Shown here piece by piece: positions 1 to 11,571 of a DNA stretch of 64,000 nucleotides. Position numbers and translations under genes: made by a program. The notes beneath the pieces are model-generated. The model worked only from the letters and a program-made list of their open reading frames with translations, did not search any database and was not told the origin of the DNA. Each line of letters begins with the position of its first letter. Position 1 is the stretch's first letter. The DNA comes from Pseudopithomyces maydicus (Eukaryota > Ascomycota > Dothideomycetes > Pleosporales > Didymosphaeriaceae). Where the stretch lies: contig JANTUC010000006.1 of assembly GCA_026873275.1 (NCBI GenBank), positions 2,108,001-2,172,000 of the forward strand, written 5' to 3'.

Positions 1-56
1 AATCCGTGCACCGGCCGCTCAGGCTGAACGCCAACCGGTTCCAACCAATGCCAGTC

Positions 57-883
57 CTACAAGTACTGGTTGATGAACGAAAGCTGGGTGCTGACACGAG
101 TGTATACACCAGGGTTTCCACGGCGAGCACAGCCGTTGCCGAAGGAGACGACACCGATCAAAGTGCTGGAGCCAGTGGGGACAAGGGGACCTCCAGAGTC
201 GCCCTGGCAGCTGTCCTGTCCACCGGCGGTCTCGGCAGCGCAGATCATGTTGGCGGTGATGGTGAAAAGACCAGAGTACTGAGACTGGCAGGTGGCGCGG
301 GCGACAACTGGGACATCGACGAAGCGGAGGGCAGAAGCCGCGGAACCGCCCTCAGTGGTGGTACCCCATCCAGCGACGGTGGTGGAAGATCCGGCAGCAG
401 CGTCGGAGCCAGAAGCTGGGAGGCTGATGTACTTGATGGTGGAGCTGGTGGGGATCGAGGTCGACAGCTTGAAGATGGCGATGTCGTTATTGTTGCCCGA
501 GTAAGCTGGGTTGCGGATCACCTGCGAGACCTTTGCGGTGACACCACCGGAAGCCCAGTTCTGTGAAGTTGTTAGCCAATGCTCAATTCTAATGTAGGTT
601 GGCTAGGTGGGAAGGAGCTTACAAGGGAACCGGCGCGAACGGTGTAGGTCGAGGCAGAGAGAGTGGCGCAGTGAGCAGCCGTGATGACAGTGTTGCCATT
701 GACGAGGGAACCGCCACAGTAGTGATTACCGCTGCGCAGAATCGAGACAATGTAGGGGAATTGACCAGCGGAGGCAGCGGAGCCGCCAACGATCTGAACG
801 CTGACGTCCTGAGGAGCGGCCTCAGGCATAGGGGCAGCAGCTGCCAAAGCAGGGAGCGCGAGGAGGATGTTCTTGAGCTGCAT
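57..883 (-). CDS. Secreted trypsin-like serine protease
   Basis: Extracellular endopeptidase of the chymotrypsin/S1 family, cleaving after Lys or Arg. Two exons, 883-623 and 560-57, flank a 62-nt intron (561-622, GTAAGC..CACAG, phase 0) and give 254 residues. A signal peptide (about 1-17, Ala-rich) is followed by a short propeptide and the IVGG activation site at residue 31. The catalytic triad is complete: His71 in TAAHC, Asp113 in NNDIAI and Ser209 in GDSGGP. Asp203, six residues before the serine, is the S1-pocket residue that defines trypsin specificity. The fold is full length with the usual cysteine pairs. Fungal trypsins of this type are common in plant-associated ascomycetes. It is transcribed towards the left edge; the stop (TAG) is inside the window. 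The family call is secure; the biological role is inference. Confidence 0.95.
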
Positions 884-2036
884 GGTGAAGGGCTAAGTGA
901 AGGTAACTGTTCCGGAAGCAGACTGAGCGACTGGATGAAGATTATGAGGAGGCTTTCTCCCCGTCTTTATACTCAGATGGTCGGTGTGAATAGTGAGATG
1001 GTCTGTGTGATATTACACCGACCATCACGACAAACACCTTGCTAAACGGTCCAACATACCGGACCAAGAAGTACCAAGAGAGTTATTCTCAAGGTCCTTC
1101 CCAACTTGACCGGTGCCCCGTATCCCTCCTTTCCCATATGTGGTGGCAAGTCAGTCATTGTAAGGCATCAATTGGCCCTGGAGTAGCGACTTGTGACTAC
1201 GTGATCACGAATCATAGTAGCGCTGCCGATCTGGTCGATGAAACGTGCCTTATCTTACCGTCTTCATGCAGGTCCCGGACGACATGCATGAATAGGTGTG
1301 CAAACCGATAGTCTGGAGACTTGTTTCTCCGAGAAACGAGCGGGAGATAGACCATATCCTGGCGACAATCAGATAACGAAAAACGAACAGACAGTGTGAA
1401 TAGTGATTGAATTACGCCTAGGCGAGTCAAAGGTAGCCGGGACTAGTCTCTCATAGGTAGTTCGGTTGGCTGCCAAGTGTGCTTGCTCTTGGCTTTGTGT
1501 TTGGTGCCCTCGCTGGATCCAGTAGTTATGCCAATCAATTGCAACTCGGGGCCAATGATCTTGCGATACCGTTTGCTTTTGTCGCCCTCTCGAATTAGGT
1601 TGCAAGGAGAGGGAGGGCCTGTTGGGTAGGAGGAGCAATGGTGTGAAACTTGCATTGTGGCCATGAGTCCCTCGCAATTATTGCAACCCAGTCTTGCCTG
1701 TATTATTAGGAGACACTTGGAGAAGACGAAACAAGACTACTTAATGCCTAGCATTGACACATAAAGTGCGGGGGCGGAGCGGAGGCACGCGTTGGGAAGG
1801 TGCAGGGGCGGAAGCACGATTTGGCAGGTGCCAAGAGGCATATGCAAGGATGTGAGCCACGGCATAGCCGTTTGCCCCACGTATAGTCGCCTACCATGAT
1901 GGCAACGATAGTCAACATTCCACACATGACCTAATTCACGGTGTAATTGTTTACAGCCTCCGAACAACTCTCCTGCACAGTGCATACTGTACTTTCACCG
2001 CCGAAGGATTCTCTCTTTGCTCACCCACTTCGATCC
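884..2036. other. Intergenic, divergent promoter region
   Basis: Apart from the trypsin promoter element there is no supportable gene. The short reading frames here start at non-ATG codons or lack domain-like composition and splice structure. Confidence 0.6.
966..1026. promoter_or_regulatory. Trypsin promoter: TATA box and 12-bp inverted repeat
   Basis: On the minus strand a TATAAA lies at 971-966, about 85 nt before the trypsin ATG. Immediately upstream of it, GATGGTCGGTGT at 976-987 is the exact reverse complement of ACACCGACCATC at 1015-1026, with a 27-nt spacer. The spacer carries a further imperfect direct copy (GATGGTCTGTGT near 997-1008). The arrangement suits a dimeric regulator site, but no known factor motif is claimed. 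Confidence 0.5.
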
Positions 2037-2640
2037 ATGCCTGCCCCAAGAACTGGACTTGCTTTCCTTGGGTGCGTATTTCTCGTCTATATTGCCGCAT
2101 CCTACTGGCCTCTGACGTCACCCATCTTCGTCCGCCGACAAACCACCATGGAGACTCTCAGCAAGCCCTTCACCATACAAATCAACGACAAGTATGTAGC
2201 ACCCATCGGCAGCGATGCCGAAGACGGCGTACAGGCAAAGGTCGGCTCCGAAGCTGCTACCTTCACGCTCAAAGAGGGCCGTCTTGTTTCTGGTGACTGG
2301 ATTCTTGGGCGAAATCTTGCCGAGGATCGAAGCATGGGGCCCAAGAAGGTTTCTTGGTTCAAGAACAACGACAATTCGGCACAAAGAGTGTACATGGTCA
2401 AGGCACACGAAGAGGAGGGTTCAAATAAGCTGAAATTTGGGGGTATGTGTTCGCTCTGTGTCATATCGTATCACGTTCCATTGACTGACTAAGCGACCAG
2501 GTGGATGCCTGACAGCAATAGAGGATGACGTCCACGTGGACCTTATGGGTAGTATGTACCGCGGATCACCTCTATCTATCGGTCCAGGCTAACATCTCTC
2601 AGTGGAAGAGGGCTGTTCCACTATCAAGTACAAGGAATGA
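2037..2640 (+). CDS. Small protein of unknown function with N-terminal hydrophobic segment
   Basis: I do not recognise the family. Three exons fit: 2037-2442, 2501-2548 and 2603-2640, with introns GTATGT..ACCAG (58 nt) and GTAGTA..CTCAG (54 nt). They give 163 residues. Residues 7-23 form one hydrophobic stretch that could be a signal anchor or signal peptide. The rest is a small, mixed alpha/beta-looking domain with two cysteines near the C-terminus (in GGGCL and EEGCS) that might pair if it is secreted. A second Met at residue 38 (2148) would give a 126-residue cytosolic form. The splice phases agree, and exon 2 encodes an acidic segment (IEDDVHVD) consistent with real coding. No neighbour suggests a role. 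Confidence 0.6.
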
Positions 2641-3114
2641 TGAAATCATTAAGCTTGAGAACACTTTAAGTGTGAGATTACATGTACCACGAATATCAAA
2701 TAAATTTTCCATGTTTCTAAGTGCGAGCAATAATCCAGCAAATAAAAGTGACCTGAAAAACGCATTGAAAGACATTGTAACATGAAACATAATTCCCAAC
2801 GCCGGGTCGCAAACAAAAGCCAAAGTCAACCTCGAGTGTACTTGCACGGCTGAAGGGGTTTTCACTAAGTTGACCGCAAGAGTTGATGAAAAGGGCGCAG
2901 AGAGTTGAATGAGGGCTGCCTTGACAGGTGTGCTGTCACATGGACTGTGCCTGCATTAGTTCATCGTGAATAATTCGTTATGGACAATGAACCACTTTCC
3001 GCAATATCCCACATCACCTGCTCGAGTCTCTTGTTGATATATATATATGAATTTGTCGCCCTTTGGGCAAAGGACAGTCTGTATACACTCTATCATCCCC
3101 AGTGGTTCTCTCTA
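2641..3114. other. Intergenic; TATA-like (AT)n before kinase
   Basis: No gene is seen. An ATATATATATAT run at 3037-3048 lies 67 nt before the ATG chosen for the kinase and may be its TATA element, which argues against the earlier in-frame ATG at 2980. Confidence 0.45.
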
Positions 3115-4335
3115 ATGGTTCCAATCAAGATGTCGTGCGGCTTGCATCTACCACATATCCATCTACACCACGACAAGGCCTGGTATCGCGATCTATCCAG
3201 TGACCAAACTCACGTACTAGGTAGCAGATCGTCTGTACCGATCAATCCAGCAACATCTTTTCCGCGACATCACAAGCGATGCCAACGCATAGGGTTCGGT
3301 TCCGAGGGGAATGTGGAAACCTGGGTTCATAGAAGCTCAGGCACTACCATTGCGGTGAAGATATATACCAAGCCTAAGAAGGAGCCCCTGTCGAGGTCGA
3401 GATTCTTAAATCGCTTCCGCTCCACGATTCCATCATCAAGATATTTGGATACCTGCCTAAAACCCCGGCGTTGGATGGCGATGCTGTCATGTTTGAGTTC
3501 TGCCCCAAGGGGGATCTTTTCAACTTTATAAAATTCATGTGGAAGCATACGCGATCCGTTTTTAGCGAGAAGTGCATATGGTCAGTTTTCAGGCAGCTAG
3601 CGGCAGCTCTTGCTTTTCTACACAGCGGCATTGGATGGTAAGGTTATTCATGTTGATATTCCCCTGATTCATGTTCTGACCTTCATCACTAGCCGTACCT
3701 CTGCCGATACAAATACCTGGCGTCCGGTTATACATCGTGACATCAAAGTGGAAAACATATTTGTCATGTCGCTAGGTGGCAAGAAAGACCTATCAGACAT
3801 TGTGGTCAAACTGGGCGACTTTGGACTTGCATCATACTATGATCCTTCGACGGCAAAAATGCCCGGTCGGCTTGGCACAGCACTCATGTGGCCGCCGGAA
3901 CAAACATGGGAGAATCGTGAAGCCACACCGGCCGGCGATGTGTGGGCTGTTGGAAGTGTCATCCACGAGCTTGCTCACGGTTTCCCACCCGTTGTCGACC
4001 CCGAGCTTACGAGGAAAGCCTGGTCTACGGATGTGCCATTCGGTCCAACATGGAGCAAAGCTCTGCGAGAGAGTTTCTGGGATGCCAAGTCGGAAAGGAG
4101 ACCCATACCGATCAATCTAGAGAAGAGCGCTCAAGAGAGTGACACTAGGAGGAGGCGACCGACACCAAAGTATTCTGACAGACTAAATGTATCTCTGATG
4201 GCAGCGCTCGAATTTAGTGTGGAGGAGAGAGCAACAGCATGTGAGCTGAAAAATAAGCTTGCAGAGGAGCATGTTGCATTCTTGTTCGATGAGGTGCAAG
4301 CACAAAACGAAGTGCTGCAGAATGAGCACTCATAG
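3115..4335 (+). CDS. Serine/threonine protein kinase (one frame break)
   Basis: Eukaryotic protein kinase, phosphorylating Ser/Thr on unknown substrates. Exons are 3115-3637 and 3693-4335 (55-nt intron, GTAAGG..ACTAG). Reading from ATG 3115, the frame must gain one base at the C4 run 3385-3388 to pass from the Gly-rich loop and Lys82 (IAVKIY) into the alpha-C segment (VEVEIL). With that base the protein is 388 residues and complete: GFGSEGNV loop, Lys82, alpha-C Glu, HRD at 189-191, DFG at 217-219, a PPEQ in place of APE, and GDVWAVGSV in subdomain IX. The HRDIKVEN loop has Val where HRDIKPEN kinases have Pro. The tail after the kinase core is short and charged. The N-terminal start is uncertain (ATG 2980 is in frame). 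It is either a true frameshifted gene or, more likely, a homopolymer under-call. Confidence 0.8.
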
Positions 4336-7300
4336 ATACGGCGTAATAAAAGAAAGATAGACCGGACCACCTTACTCCGGAAGGCCGTATACGAAAGATC
4401 GATAGCATGGTGCAATTGAAATGTTGTTTGTTTGCTATGGGCCATTTGTAAATATTTTGTTAATTGCATGTGCAGTATATTGTGAAAAGTTTGAGCTGGC
4501 CATTTAATACAGTGTGTTATTCTAGGCCGTTCGATAATTTTGAGTCAATTATGAGTTAAACGGAAGCGATGTATTATGTAGCATTCGTGTTGCACCTCGT
4601 AGTATCTTGTGAAGGCCAACTTGAGGTGAGAGTCCTGGAGCCCTGGAGCCCTGGAGCCCTCAAGGTGGGCAGGGTGACGCTAGTGACTAAGCGACCTCGT
4701 CTGTTCTTTCCCTGCCCGCTCCACCTTCCTGGTGCTTGACTTCTCCTGCGACCGAGACTTACCCGCGCAAACACCAACATGTTTGAACTCTATTTACGAG
4801 TCCACAACTAGCGCTTGCCGCGTGTCCTCCTCGAACGCGCCATTTTGCGCTGCAGCTTTACTCTGGGTCGCCCGGACTTTCCGCAGCGACGCGACTAACG
4901 AGCTCCCCTGCCCAGATGGACCTACGCGCATCTGCTGACACTCTGTGAGAGCACTCGAGGTGGGTCTTCTTACATACGGATTTCTTCATTGAAGATTCGT
5001 GATGATAATTCTCCGGGATACTACCCCGCGAAGCGGCCTGGACGTCTGACGGAACCCTCATGCGGGCGGGAACGACAGAAGACACATCCTACTGAAAAGA
5101 TCTGATGAAACAGCTCTATGAGTCCTTTTCTGTGCTCACGCATGAATTATTACGTTGCTAACATGTGTGAGAATCCTAGTTTGCAAACGACGCGTAGACG
5201 TTCGGGATACAACCAGAGGTACGTTATCACAGATATCCTAGGATTTTAGTCCTACTACCCGATGATGACTGGAGGTGACTCCATACACTTGAACTGTAGA
5301 AACCGCAGCCTCTGTTGTTGTTTTTTGTCGTGTGGTTTGCGTACGCTAGCCCAGGCAACGAGCGACGATAAGCTGTGGATTCATTGAGTGAAACCAAGAA
5401 AGCTCTGAGGGAACACGCCAGAAGACTTCGAAATTCTACCCAAGACATATCGCACGTGTGTCTGACGATTTCTAGATCTCAAAATAAACATGCTCTGCCG
5501 TGCCGTTGTGCAGCTGCTACAATAGCCAATGTCACTGGAGCTGCGCCTCAGCTCGACATACTGCAATACCGAGTGTAATTTCTCGACCACAGCAGAGTAG
5601 AATCTGCGCAAGCCACCAATGAGACATGTGTGTGTGTTGTGGTCGTGAGGTGGCCCCTACGGCGGTCGCCCAGTGACTAGATGTCAAGTCCGCCGCAACG
5701 GACTTCAGCTTACCTTTAGGACAACTTCCTGATTGGGGTCCCCGTATGTGCAGCTCATTCTGTCCGACTGGATGCCTGGGCGAGGCCAATATCGTTCAGG
5801 CTTATACGAAAATATCATGTCGATCGTCTGTTGCGAAATGCGACATGTCCAAATAATCCATTCCTGAATCTGTTGACCCCACGCCGAGCCAGTCTCCGAT
5901 GAAATTCCCAGTATAGGCATCTCCGCGCGATGCAAAGTTAGTGCTAGTTAACGTCTACATCTTTGGGGCAGTTCACATTTCCATGGAAATAGAGAAGATC
6001 CTGAGAGTTGCTATATTGAGTTTCGACCCCATCCACAATAGGCTGGGCATAGTCGTTATACACAAACCTCGCTATGCAGATAAGGTGGGTCGCTAGACGT
6101 AGGTAGAGTAATAACTAGCCTACTACTCTGCTGCAGGTACGGTCTGCCTTGGATGCGGGGTACGTTCGCCAGCAGATTCCCCGAGATTTCGTATTCTTTG
6201 TGTGCTTGCCTCCTACATCGAATGTGCGATTCGAGAGCAATGGTAACTCTCGTGCATCTCCGAGCCGACGAACATGGGCGCTTTGAACGCATGGCGGTAT
6301 CCGGACGCGTTGGCCAACACGCAGCCTCAGCTCGCTCAGCGGCTCAACGCCACAATCACCAGCCTATCGTCTTTTTCCAGTCGTTCAAGTCCACGTTGTA
6401 GATCGCCAGGGCCGCTGATCATTGCATCATTGTTTCCCACAGTCGCCCAGATTTTCACGCACCTGCCAACGAGAATCGTTTGGGCGGGGCCACGGATGGA
6501 GAACCTCCTGTCACATCACAATCCCGACCCAAGAAAGAACAGCGAAAAAACAGCACAAAGAAGTCAGTGATGAGCGCGCAACAACGCCCTCGAGTGCTCA
6601 AGCATCTGCCTTGTCCTTGTCCAGCGCACAGCCGTCCCGAGTGGTGCATTCGTTCCCCGAGGCAAGTTCACGTGATGTCAGCTACGCTTTCATGCTCAGC
6701 CTCCACACTTGTCGCCACGGCACGGCGCAGGGCCAAGTGCAGGCCTCGTGTGGCTTCCCAGCGGCCCTCGCCAAACGCAGCCGCTGCCGGAGACAGCTGC
6801 CAGCGCCAGGTCCCTTTCGCGCTTGATAGGGTCGTTTCAGGGCTGGGCGAAGTTCTGATGCCGCTAGTCCCCACAATTGTTTCATGGAACACCAGATGGG
6901 GTGAGCGAAGACCGCGCTGGGCCACTTATGTCCGCCTAAGTTTCGAAACAGGAGCTGCCATGCGCTGCTCTGAGTGGCCGCAGACGATCAGCCGCCTGTC
7001 CTCATTTACGATAGCCTTGTACGGAGATTGCTTGCATGCGGACTAAGCACTTTTTATAGAGGCGCCCTGTTCGCAGGATTTCGGACTGTTACTGCTGCGC
7101 TGACAACCGGACAAAGTCCTCCACCTTCCTTTCTGTCGTTTGTGTGCCTTCTTTAAACCAGGCCTTCCCTTCGCTACATTCAATCCGCAGGACGATCTTC
7201 GTACTGGTACATTCTTTGTGTTCTTTTGTCGCTGTTCAGACAAGGCTCTCCTTTAGAGCGTTCATTCATTTACTCACTCTTTCACTACCCAAGCCATTCT

Positions 7301-7452
7301 ACAGTCGATAATTCGGCCCCATCACTTGTTTGACAGCAAACAAATTCTCTGCGAGGACTATATTCTTCACAAGGCAAAAGCCACCCGTTTTTATTCCACT
7401 CAAGTATACCTTCGCTTAACACCACACCCGAGCCGTAAACTTCACAAGCATA
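4336..7452. other. Longest gene-poor stretch (3.1 kb)
   Basis: No gene can be supported on either strand. Frames are short, mostly without ATG, and show no recognisable domains or coherent splice sites. The only visible structure is an 8-bp triplication near 4635 and, in the last 250 bases, a pyrimidine-rich leader before the CRH gene. Multi-intron or non-coding transcripts cannot be excluded. Confidence 0.5.
4635..4658. repeat. Short tandem repeat, CTGGAGCC x3
   Basis: Three exact adjacent copies of an 8-bp unit lie in the intergenic stretch. Nothing suggests a function. Confidence 0.8.
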
Positions 7453-9559
7453 ATGCGTTATTACATCCTCACGGCGAGCGCCCTCACGGCGCTGGCCAAT
7501 GCCCAGACATGGACGCTATGCAACCCTATGGAAAAGAAATGCGACAACAACCCGGCCATCGCGAAGAACTTCGAAAGCAACTTCAAGGACGGCGAGAAAG
7601 CCCTGAAGGGCTGGCAACAGACTGCCAAGGGCGCCGAGTTCACCGAAGAGGGTGTCGTTTTCAGTGTTAAGAAGACCGGAGATGCGCCCACCATTCAGAG
7701 CGACGGCTACCTCCACTACGGTTTCGTCGAGGTCACCATGAAGGCTGCTCGCGGCGCCGGTATCGTCTCTTCCATTGTTTTGGAGTCCGACGATCTCGAC
7801 GAAGTTGACTGGGAGTTCATTGGTAACGATGCGACCCATGCTCAGATGAACTACTTCGGCAAGGGCAACACGACTGTGTACGACCGCATGATCATGGCCG
7901 ATGTCCCCAGCATTGAGGAGGTCCACGCATATGCGCTCAACTGGACTGCCGAGTCTCTTACCTGGCTCATTGATGGCGCCCCCGTGCGCACCCTCAACTA
8001 CGGCGATGCCAACGGTGGACACAACTACCCACAGACCCCTTGCAACGTCCGCATTGGCATCTGGGCCGGCGGTGACTCCAAGGACAAGGGCACCCAGGAC
8101 TGGGCCGGCGGTAAGGTCGATTACTCCAAGGCCCCATTCAACCAGGTTGTGGAGAAGGTCAAGATCATCAACTACTCTCCTGGAAAGGAGTACGAGTGGA
8201 CCGACAAGTCTGGTTCATCTGAGTCCATCAAAGTGATTGATGGTGAAGGTGTTTCTGGTGGTGACTCGCCTGAGGCTGAACCATCCGAGGCCGAGCCAGC
8301 TGCAACTGACAAGGCCACTGACGAAGGTGCTGCTGCCACCAGCACTCCCTGCACTGAAGAGCCTGCTGCCAGCACCCCTCCCCCGGAAGAGACACCCTGC
8401 GATTGCGAGGTCGAGACCGTCACAGTCACCGGCCCCCCGCCAGTCACTGAGACCAGCGATATTCCTACGCCCCCTCCGGAGGTCCCCGCTACTTCAGATT
8501 CGCCTCCTCCTCCTGAGGTTCCCGAAACCACTCCCTGCACCGACTCGACCACCGAGCCCACTGAGCCAGCTACATCAGACGTTCCCCCGCCGCCAGAGTC
8601 CACTCCTACCCCGCCACCTGAGGTCCCTGTCACTTCTGACTCGCCCCCGCCGCCTGAGGTTCCTGAGACTTCCACTCCTTGCACTGACTCGACCACCGAG
8701 CCTACTGAGCCCGCTACATCGGAAGTTCCCCCACCTCCGGAGACTCCCACTTCACCACCTGAGGTCCCCGTCACTTCTGACTCGCCCCCGCCGCCTGAGG
8801 TTCCTGAGACTTCCACTCCTTGCACTGACTCGACCACTGAGCCCACTGAGCCAGCTACATCGGATGTTCCCCCGCCCCCAGAGACTACTCCTACCCCGCC
8901 ACCTGAGGTTCCCGTCACATCCGACTCGCCCCCGCCGCCTGAGACTCCCACTTCGCCGCCTGAGGTCCCTGTGACTTCTGACTCGCCCCCGCCGCCTGAG
9001 GTCCCTGAGACTTCTACTCCTTGCACCGACTCGACCACTGAGCCCACCGAGCCAGCTACATCGGACGTCCCCCCGCCACCAGAGTCCACTCCTACCCCAC
9101 CACCTGAGGTCCCTGTCACTTCTGACTCGCCCCCACCCCCGGAAGTTCCCGTGACCTCTACCCCGGCTGAGTCCAGCTCTGAGGTGTAAGTAGATTCCAG
9201 TTTTGACTTTTTGGGTTTGTACTGACTTGATTTCCACCAGCCCACCGCCACCAGAAGAGACTCCTTGCACTGACTCTACCACGGTCGTTACCATCACCCC
9301 TCCTTCGCCACCGACCGAGACCGGTACCGACAACTGCACTACGCTCGTGAGCGTCACTGTACCTCCTTACCCGACTGGCCCTATCATCGTTGAGACCAGC
9401 CCTGCCCCGAGCGTGCCATACCCAACCAACCCCACGGGTGCTCTTCCCAACCCACCCAACAGCACGACCCCGATTGAGTACGATGGCGCTGCCTCCAATG
9501 GCCGCACCATCAGTTACGTGATCGCTGTCGCTGCTGGACTTTTGGTCTTCGCCTTGTAG
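7453..9559 (+). CDS. GPI-anchored CRH-type chitin-glucan transglycosylase (GH16)
   Basis: Cell-wall enzyme that, in the characterised Crh family, cuts chitin and transfers it to beta-glucan. Exons are 7453-9185 and 9241-9559 (55-nt intron, GTAAGT..CACCAG), giving 683 residues. A signal peptide ends near ANA-QT (17/18). The GH16 domain spans about 20-260 and carries the catalytic motif DEVDWE at 116-121, with Glu117 and Glu121 as nucleophile and acid/base by family analogy. From about residue 270 the chain becomes a long Pro/Ser/Thr/Glu-rich stalk built of degenerate 47-48-residue repeats. The C-terminus has a small-residue omega region (GAASNG) followed by a hydrophobic tail, as expected for a GPI signal. 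The intron falls inside the repeat stalk. The pyrimidine-rich upstream leader fits a highly expressed wall gene. Confidence 0.95.
8536..9170 (+). repeat. Coding tandem repeats of the CRH stalk
   Basis: Degenerate repeats begin at the codons for PCTDSTTEPTEPATS at about 8536, 8680, 8821 and 9022, so spacings are 144, 141 and 201 nt. Between them lie shorter TSDSPPPPE units. The wide unit is an insertion of an extra 60-nt sub-repeat. The same TPCTDSTT motif recurs after the intron at about 9266. Copy number is likely to vary between strains. Confidence 0.85.
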
Positions 9560-10176
9560 AGGGTCGGTTAGGCCATGGATTCAGGCTTTTCATTTCTTTG
9601 AGCGATGAATGTTTAATGAGTTGGTTTGGTGGCATGAAGAGGACGTGATCATAGACTTGGGTGAACATCTACCTGTGTGTAATGTTTCGGTAAACTTTGA
9701 GCGAGGATTTCATGGATGGTACATATACCTTAAACTTTTTTCTTCTATTCGCTTCAATTTCCGGCTAGACCGGCTTAGCTATATTTTCTCTGGCATTTAC
9801 ACAAGGCGCACGTTCGGCATATAGAGCACAATGAATTGAAAAACATTTCATATACATGTTCGAGTTCTTGGCTGCTCCCTCGATCACCGTGTGATGTGTT
9901 GCATATAACACGATAAACACATGGTGAAGGTGTTTCGTCTATACGAAGAGCTGAAGCCCGAACTGCGGCTGCATAAATGATGCAAGCCAACCAAGCACGC
10001 CTGCCATGTACGGCTGGACTGCCCCGCAGCTGCAAGATTAAGACGATGCGAACTGCGCAACTCGCGACTCATTTCTCTTTCAACAGAACATCGAAAGGCA
10101 TGCCATCGTGAAGGCTGGACTTTCTCCCTTCGACATTTTTATTATCCAAGCCCGCGCCCCAAACACTACAGTCGAG
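9560..10176. other. Intergenic
   Basis: 3' region of the CRH gene and promoter of the dioxygenase gene. No further feature is seen. Confidence 0.6.
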
Positions 10177-11571
10177 ATGCTTCTCCAGCGCCCCACGCTT
10201 GCGCCCCGCGCGGCAAGCTACCCTGCGCCGAAGCCTGTTGTCGCAACAGGCCTGCGCAAGAGGTATCTAGATGCAGAAGATCCATCGCCGTCGCCAAGAG
10301 AGCTTCCTGGGTTACCGCATGTGCCCAGGCGCCACTTTCTCATACCGTCGACGTTGGATAGCAAAGTCACTTCAGGAGAGGTCGTCCCAGGCCCAGATAT
10401 CCAATGGAACCCCGACCATGAAACATATCTACAACGAGTGAAAGCCTTGTCCATGCAAACACTGGACAGGCCGGACAAGGTTCCAGAGGGTTGGCCAAGT
10501 GAGGTAACGGAGCCGTGGGCATGGACTGGGCACGATTTCGAAGGCGATGAAGGCGAACACAGATACGTTGTCGTGCTCTCTGAGTCTGAAATTAGCGAAG
10601 TGGAGAGCACCCTAATGGCGTTCAAGAAGACTGGCGGTGGACCAGGAGACGTGTCGCAGGAGACATTCCCATTGCCGACCTCGCTGGCTGAAAGACTCAA
10701 GGATGTCGCGAAGAATTTACACATCGGGTTCGGATTCAACATCATTCGTGGATTGGATCCAAGCAGATACACTGCTCTCGATAATACATTGATCTACCTC
10801 GGAATCACCAGCTACATTGCGCCCCATCGTGGCGTTCAAGACTCGGGCGGAAGCATGATAATACATGTCAAAGATTTAGGAAGAATTATTCCTGACTCCG
10901 AATTGCGCCAATCTCCATACGCACGCAATGCACAACCTTTCCACAATGATGTCTGCGATATTCTTGCCATGTATGTACAGGAGACTGCAGCAGCAGGCGG
11001 CGAAAGCCATGTCTCCTCTGCTGCTCAAATCTACAACGATATCGCAGCTGCGAGACCCGATGTCATCCATACACTTTCCAAAGATGACTGGGTATTCGAC
11101 AAACATAGGACACCGGCATACTGGAATACGCGAGCTTTGTTGTTCAACTTCCAAGGAAAGGGTCCCGGCTTCTGCTTCTCGAGACGGCCGATTACGGGTA
11201 GTCCGACATCGCCTAGAAGCCCCGGTGTACCTCCTATGACAGAAGTCCAGGCCGAAGCGCTCGACATGGTTCATTTTGTAGGAATAAAACACCAACATAC
11301 GATGAAGTTGCAGAAAGGCGATATCCAGCTCATCAACAACCTTGCAGTGTTTCATGCCAGAAACGGATTTCGCGATACTGTCAATCAGAGACGACACATC
11401 ATCCGGTTGTGGCTGAGGAACGATGAGTTGGCGTGGCCAACGCCTGAGGGCTTGGAGCGGACCTGGTTCGAGAAGTATGGCGACAGCGAGCGGAAGAAGA
11501 TTGCGAAGTGGAATTTTGAGCCTGGTGCGAGTCGAGAAAGGGTGTTGTATCGCAGTGACAGCTGCTCGTGA
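10177..11571 (+). CDS. TauD/TfdA-like Fe(II)/2-oxoglutarate dioxygenase
   Basis: Non-haem iron oxygenase of the clavaminate-synthase-like superfamily. It couples decarboxylation of 2-oxoglutarate to hydroxylation of an unidentified small molecule. The gene is intronless with 464 residues from ATG 10177; the frame is open further upstream but only with a GTG start. The iron ligands fit the family: His256-x-Asp258 (FHNDVCD), distal His393 (VFHARNGF) and the 2-oxoglutarate-binding Arg410 (IIRLWLR). The first 100 residues are Pro/Arg-rich and poorly structured. No signal peptide is seen. The superfamily call is strong. Taurine specificity should not be assumed, since fungal members act on many substrates. 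Confidence 0.9.
   Translation: MLLQRPTLAPRAASYPAPKPVVATGLRKRYLDAEDPSPSPRELPGLPHVPRRHFLIPSTLDSKVTSGEVVPGPDIQWNPDHETYLQRVKALSMQTLDRPDKVPEGWPSEVTEPWAWTGHDFEGDEGEHRYVVVLSESEISEVESTLMAFKKTGGGPGDVSQETFPLPTSLAERLKDVAKNLHIGFGFNIIRGLDPSRYTALDNTLIYLGITSYIAPHRGVQDSGGSMIIHVKDLGRIIPDSELRQSPYARNAQPFHNDVCDILAMYVQETAAAGGESHVSSAAQIYNDIAAARPDVIHTLSKDDWVFDKHRTPAYWNTRALLFNFQGKGPGFCFSRRPITGSPTSPRSPGVPPMTEVQAEALDMVHFVGIKHQHTMKLQKGDIQLINNLAVFHARNGFRDTVNQRRHIIRLWLRNDELAWPTPEGLERTWFEKYGDSERKKIAKWNFEPGASRERVLYRSDSCS

Noticed and set aside
6480..7046. 188-codon plus-strand frame in the gene-poor stretch
   Set aside because: Arg/Ser/Pro-rich frame overlapping other frames of similar length; no coding signal.
8172..9251. 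359-codon minus-strand frame opposite the CRH stalk
   Set aside because: Gly/Ser/Val-rich mirror of the Pro/Thr repeat codons; it exists only because the repeat lacks stops on the other strand.
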